Source of the DNA: Laspinema olomoucense D3b
GTDB taxonomy: Bacteria > Cyanobacteriota > Cyanobacteriia > Cyanobacteriales > Laspinemataceae
Length of the DNA stretch: 64,000 nt
Assembly: GCF_025370785.1 (NCBI RefSeq)
Contig: NZ_JAMXFA010000009.1
Location: forward strand, 119,001 to 183,000
Direction of reading: 5' to 3'
Shown: positions 62,913-64,000 of the stretch, piece after piece
How the letters are laid out: every line of letters starts with the position of its first letter
Position numbering within the stretch: position 1 is the first letter of the stretch
Notes under the pieces: generated by a model
The model's input: only the letters and a program-made list of their open reading frames with translations
The model's database searches: none
Told to the model about the DNA's origin: nothing
Translations under genes and position numbers: made by a program

Positions 62913-63557
62913 ATGACCCATTCTCAAACCCCGATCCAAACGGCCATTTTTTCCAACGATACCTTAATTAAGCTTCCCACCCACAAGTTTTATCGGCAGA
63001 CATTCCTCTTTAATGAACTGCTGTCTATCCTCTTGTGGGCCGTTACCCGCGTTTCTTACGACGTCAACTGTTTAATTGATGGGTCGAAAGGAACGGCGAT
63101 TCAACCCAGTGGGGGATGGGATCGCGGGACGATTCGCTTGTTGGCGATCGCCGGATTCAAGATGCGTGGCGAGGAAACGTTACATCACATTGATTGTCTG
63201 ACGCGACAAACCCCGAGGTTAATTTTGCCGGATACTGCCGTAATTCAAGCCGATACTAATCTGATTTGTCGTGAACCGCGTCAAGTCAGCGAAATAGTCA
63301 AAGAACTCAAAGAAGAAGTGCAAATGGCCTGTGCAGAAATGACCGATTTTGTGAAACCGACTCGTTTAGGGTTTCCCACCATTGAATTTCTGGAACCCGG
63401 TAAGGAATGGCGACACGCAGAGATGCGCCTGAATATGGAATTATCTTTTATCAGCGATCGCAGCACGGGTGATGAAAACGGACAACCCCGCGATCGGATG
63501 ATTTCTCAAAGCATTTCCCCCCTGGGTGATATTTACGGTCCCGCCAGTGCCACCTAG
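62913..63557 (+). CDS. Conserved protein of unknown function, 214 aa
   Basis: A soluble protein with no signal peptide and one weakly hydrophobic stretch (FLFNELLSILLWAVTRV, about residues 31-47). The middle part has an Asp/Thr-rich segment (DTAVIQADTNLICREPRQV), then a helical region (EIVKELKEEVQMACAEMTDFVKPTRLGFPTIEFLEPG) and a charged C terminus. No family recognised. ATG start; codon use resembles the neighbouring core genes. It is the last complete gene in the window. Confidence 0.7.
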   Translation: MTHSQTPIQTAIFSNDTLIKLPTHKFYRQTFLFNELLSILLWAVTRVSYDVNCLIDGSKGTAIQPSGGWDRGTIRLLAIAGFKMRGEETLHHIDCLTRQTPRLILPDTAVIQADTNLICREPRQVSEIVKELKEEVQMACAEMTDFVKPTRLGFPTIEFLEPGKEWRHAEMRLNMELSFISDRSTGDENGQPRDRMISQSISPLGDIYGPASAT

Positions 63558-64000
63558 TCTGGAGGTACAGTACGACGCCGAAACCGGCTTTCTTCACCAA
63601 ATCTCCAGCCATCCGCAAACCAGAAAGGGCCAAAAATCCGGTTTCGGGTTCTTGTCCTAGGGGTTCAGACTAAATCCAGTTGTCTCAAGTCGGTTTTCTA
63701 TTTTAGCCTGCGTAGGCAGGCTACCCTCCACCGAAGTCGCAGGCGCGTCTACGTTCCTGTAGCCCCACTATGCAGGGATTCCGTTGCCTACTCAGATGGG
63801 GGGTGCTACCCCCCAAGCAAGATTCCACCCGAATCAAAAAGTGTGGAGATCCAAGATGAGACCTCTGGCCAAATAATTTTAAATGACGGTAGAAAGGGGG
63901 AAAATACCAGCCTTCAAATCTACTTTTTAAGCTATCCTATTTTACATTTTAAATGACAAGGGTCTGTGTATGATTTGCACCGGAGATATAAACAAAGATT
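63558..64000. repeat. Repeat-rich 3' end of the window
   Basis: Contains two GAAACCGG-type words (63572 and 63640) of the 1776 family and the palindrome AGCCTGC-GTAG-GCAGGCT (63705-63722) of the 8082 family, followed by GC-rich sequence with TGTAGCCCC. The remaining 200 bases are AT-rich. No gene is visible before the window ends. Confidence 0.6.

Overview
The window reads as a chromosomal segment of a filamentous, Oscillatoriales-type cyanobacterium. The evidence is the very frequent HIP1 octamer (GCGATCGC), a tRNA-Leu(UAA) gene split by a group I intron, ndhL for the thylakoid NDH-1 complex, a CrtR-type carotene hydroxylase, several protein families found mainly in cyanobacteria (DUF1802, DUF760, DUF3007, DUF3122) and dense short interspersed palindromes. 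Genus cannot be fixed from the sequence alone. Most genes are single transcription units on both strands, with few operons.

Layout. 1-5 kb: an unrecognised conserved protein, a PD-(D/E)XK/DUF4351 protein, an aldo/keto reductase and a DUF1802 protein. 5-12 kb: a secreted beta-helix/SLH protein, a Rieske oxygenase, an Atg22/UMF1-type MFS transporter and a CocE-type hydrolase. 12-21.5 kb: a frameshifted small DNA-binding-type gene, pyruvate kinase divergent from crtR, chorismate mutase (aroH), sppA, an EamA transporter, a HEAT-repeat membrane protein and an LD-carboxypeptidase. 21.6-26.1 kb: a 1482-residue DUF4347/cadherin-like/RTX protein with a coding minisatellite. 26.1-28.7 kb: a restriction-modification island (HigA-like regulator, PaeR7I-like nuclease, DNA methyltransferase). 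29-39.2 kb: hemE, an epimerase, an 1843-residue Ser/Thr-kinase/AAA/GAF/histidine-kinase sensor, a radical SAM protein, a DUF3122 protein and the intron-containing trnL(UAA). 39.4-48.6 kb: a DUF760 protein, an HtrA-type protease, the ndhL-DUF3007-trpA group, a PRC-barrel protein and smc. 49-60 kb: a second, atypical pyruvate kinase-like protein, a tandem pair of candidate small RNAs, a lipoprotein, lpdA, a dihydroorotase-like protein lacking metal ligands, a double-domain histidine phosphatase, a CPBP protease and panB. 60.6-62.5 kb: a decayed small-gene/antitoxin locus hit by a MITE and an IS701-family element. The window ends with an unrecognised gene and repeat-rich DNA.

How the parts fit. 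Most genes are housekeeping: central carbon (two pyruvate kinase-type proteins, lpdA), aromatic amino acids (aroH, trpA), tetrapyrrole (hemE), carotenoid (crtR), pantothenate (panB), photosynthetic electron flow (ndhL) and chromosome organisation (smc). The accessory signal lies in the restriction-modification island, the large RTX protein, the decayed antitoxin/IS locus and several families of intergenic palindromes and heptamer repeats. No complete new multi-gene system is evident. The observations most worth testing are the tandem sRNA candidates at 50.9-51.1 kb, the -1 frameshift gene at 12.1-12.5 kb, the restriction-modification island with its trailing HTH gene, and the dihydroorotase-like protein without its metal site.
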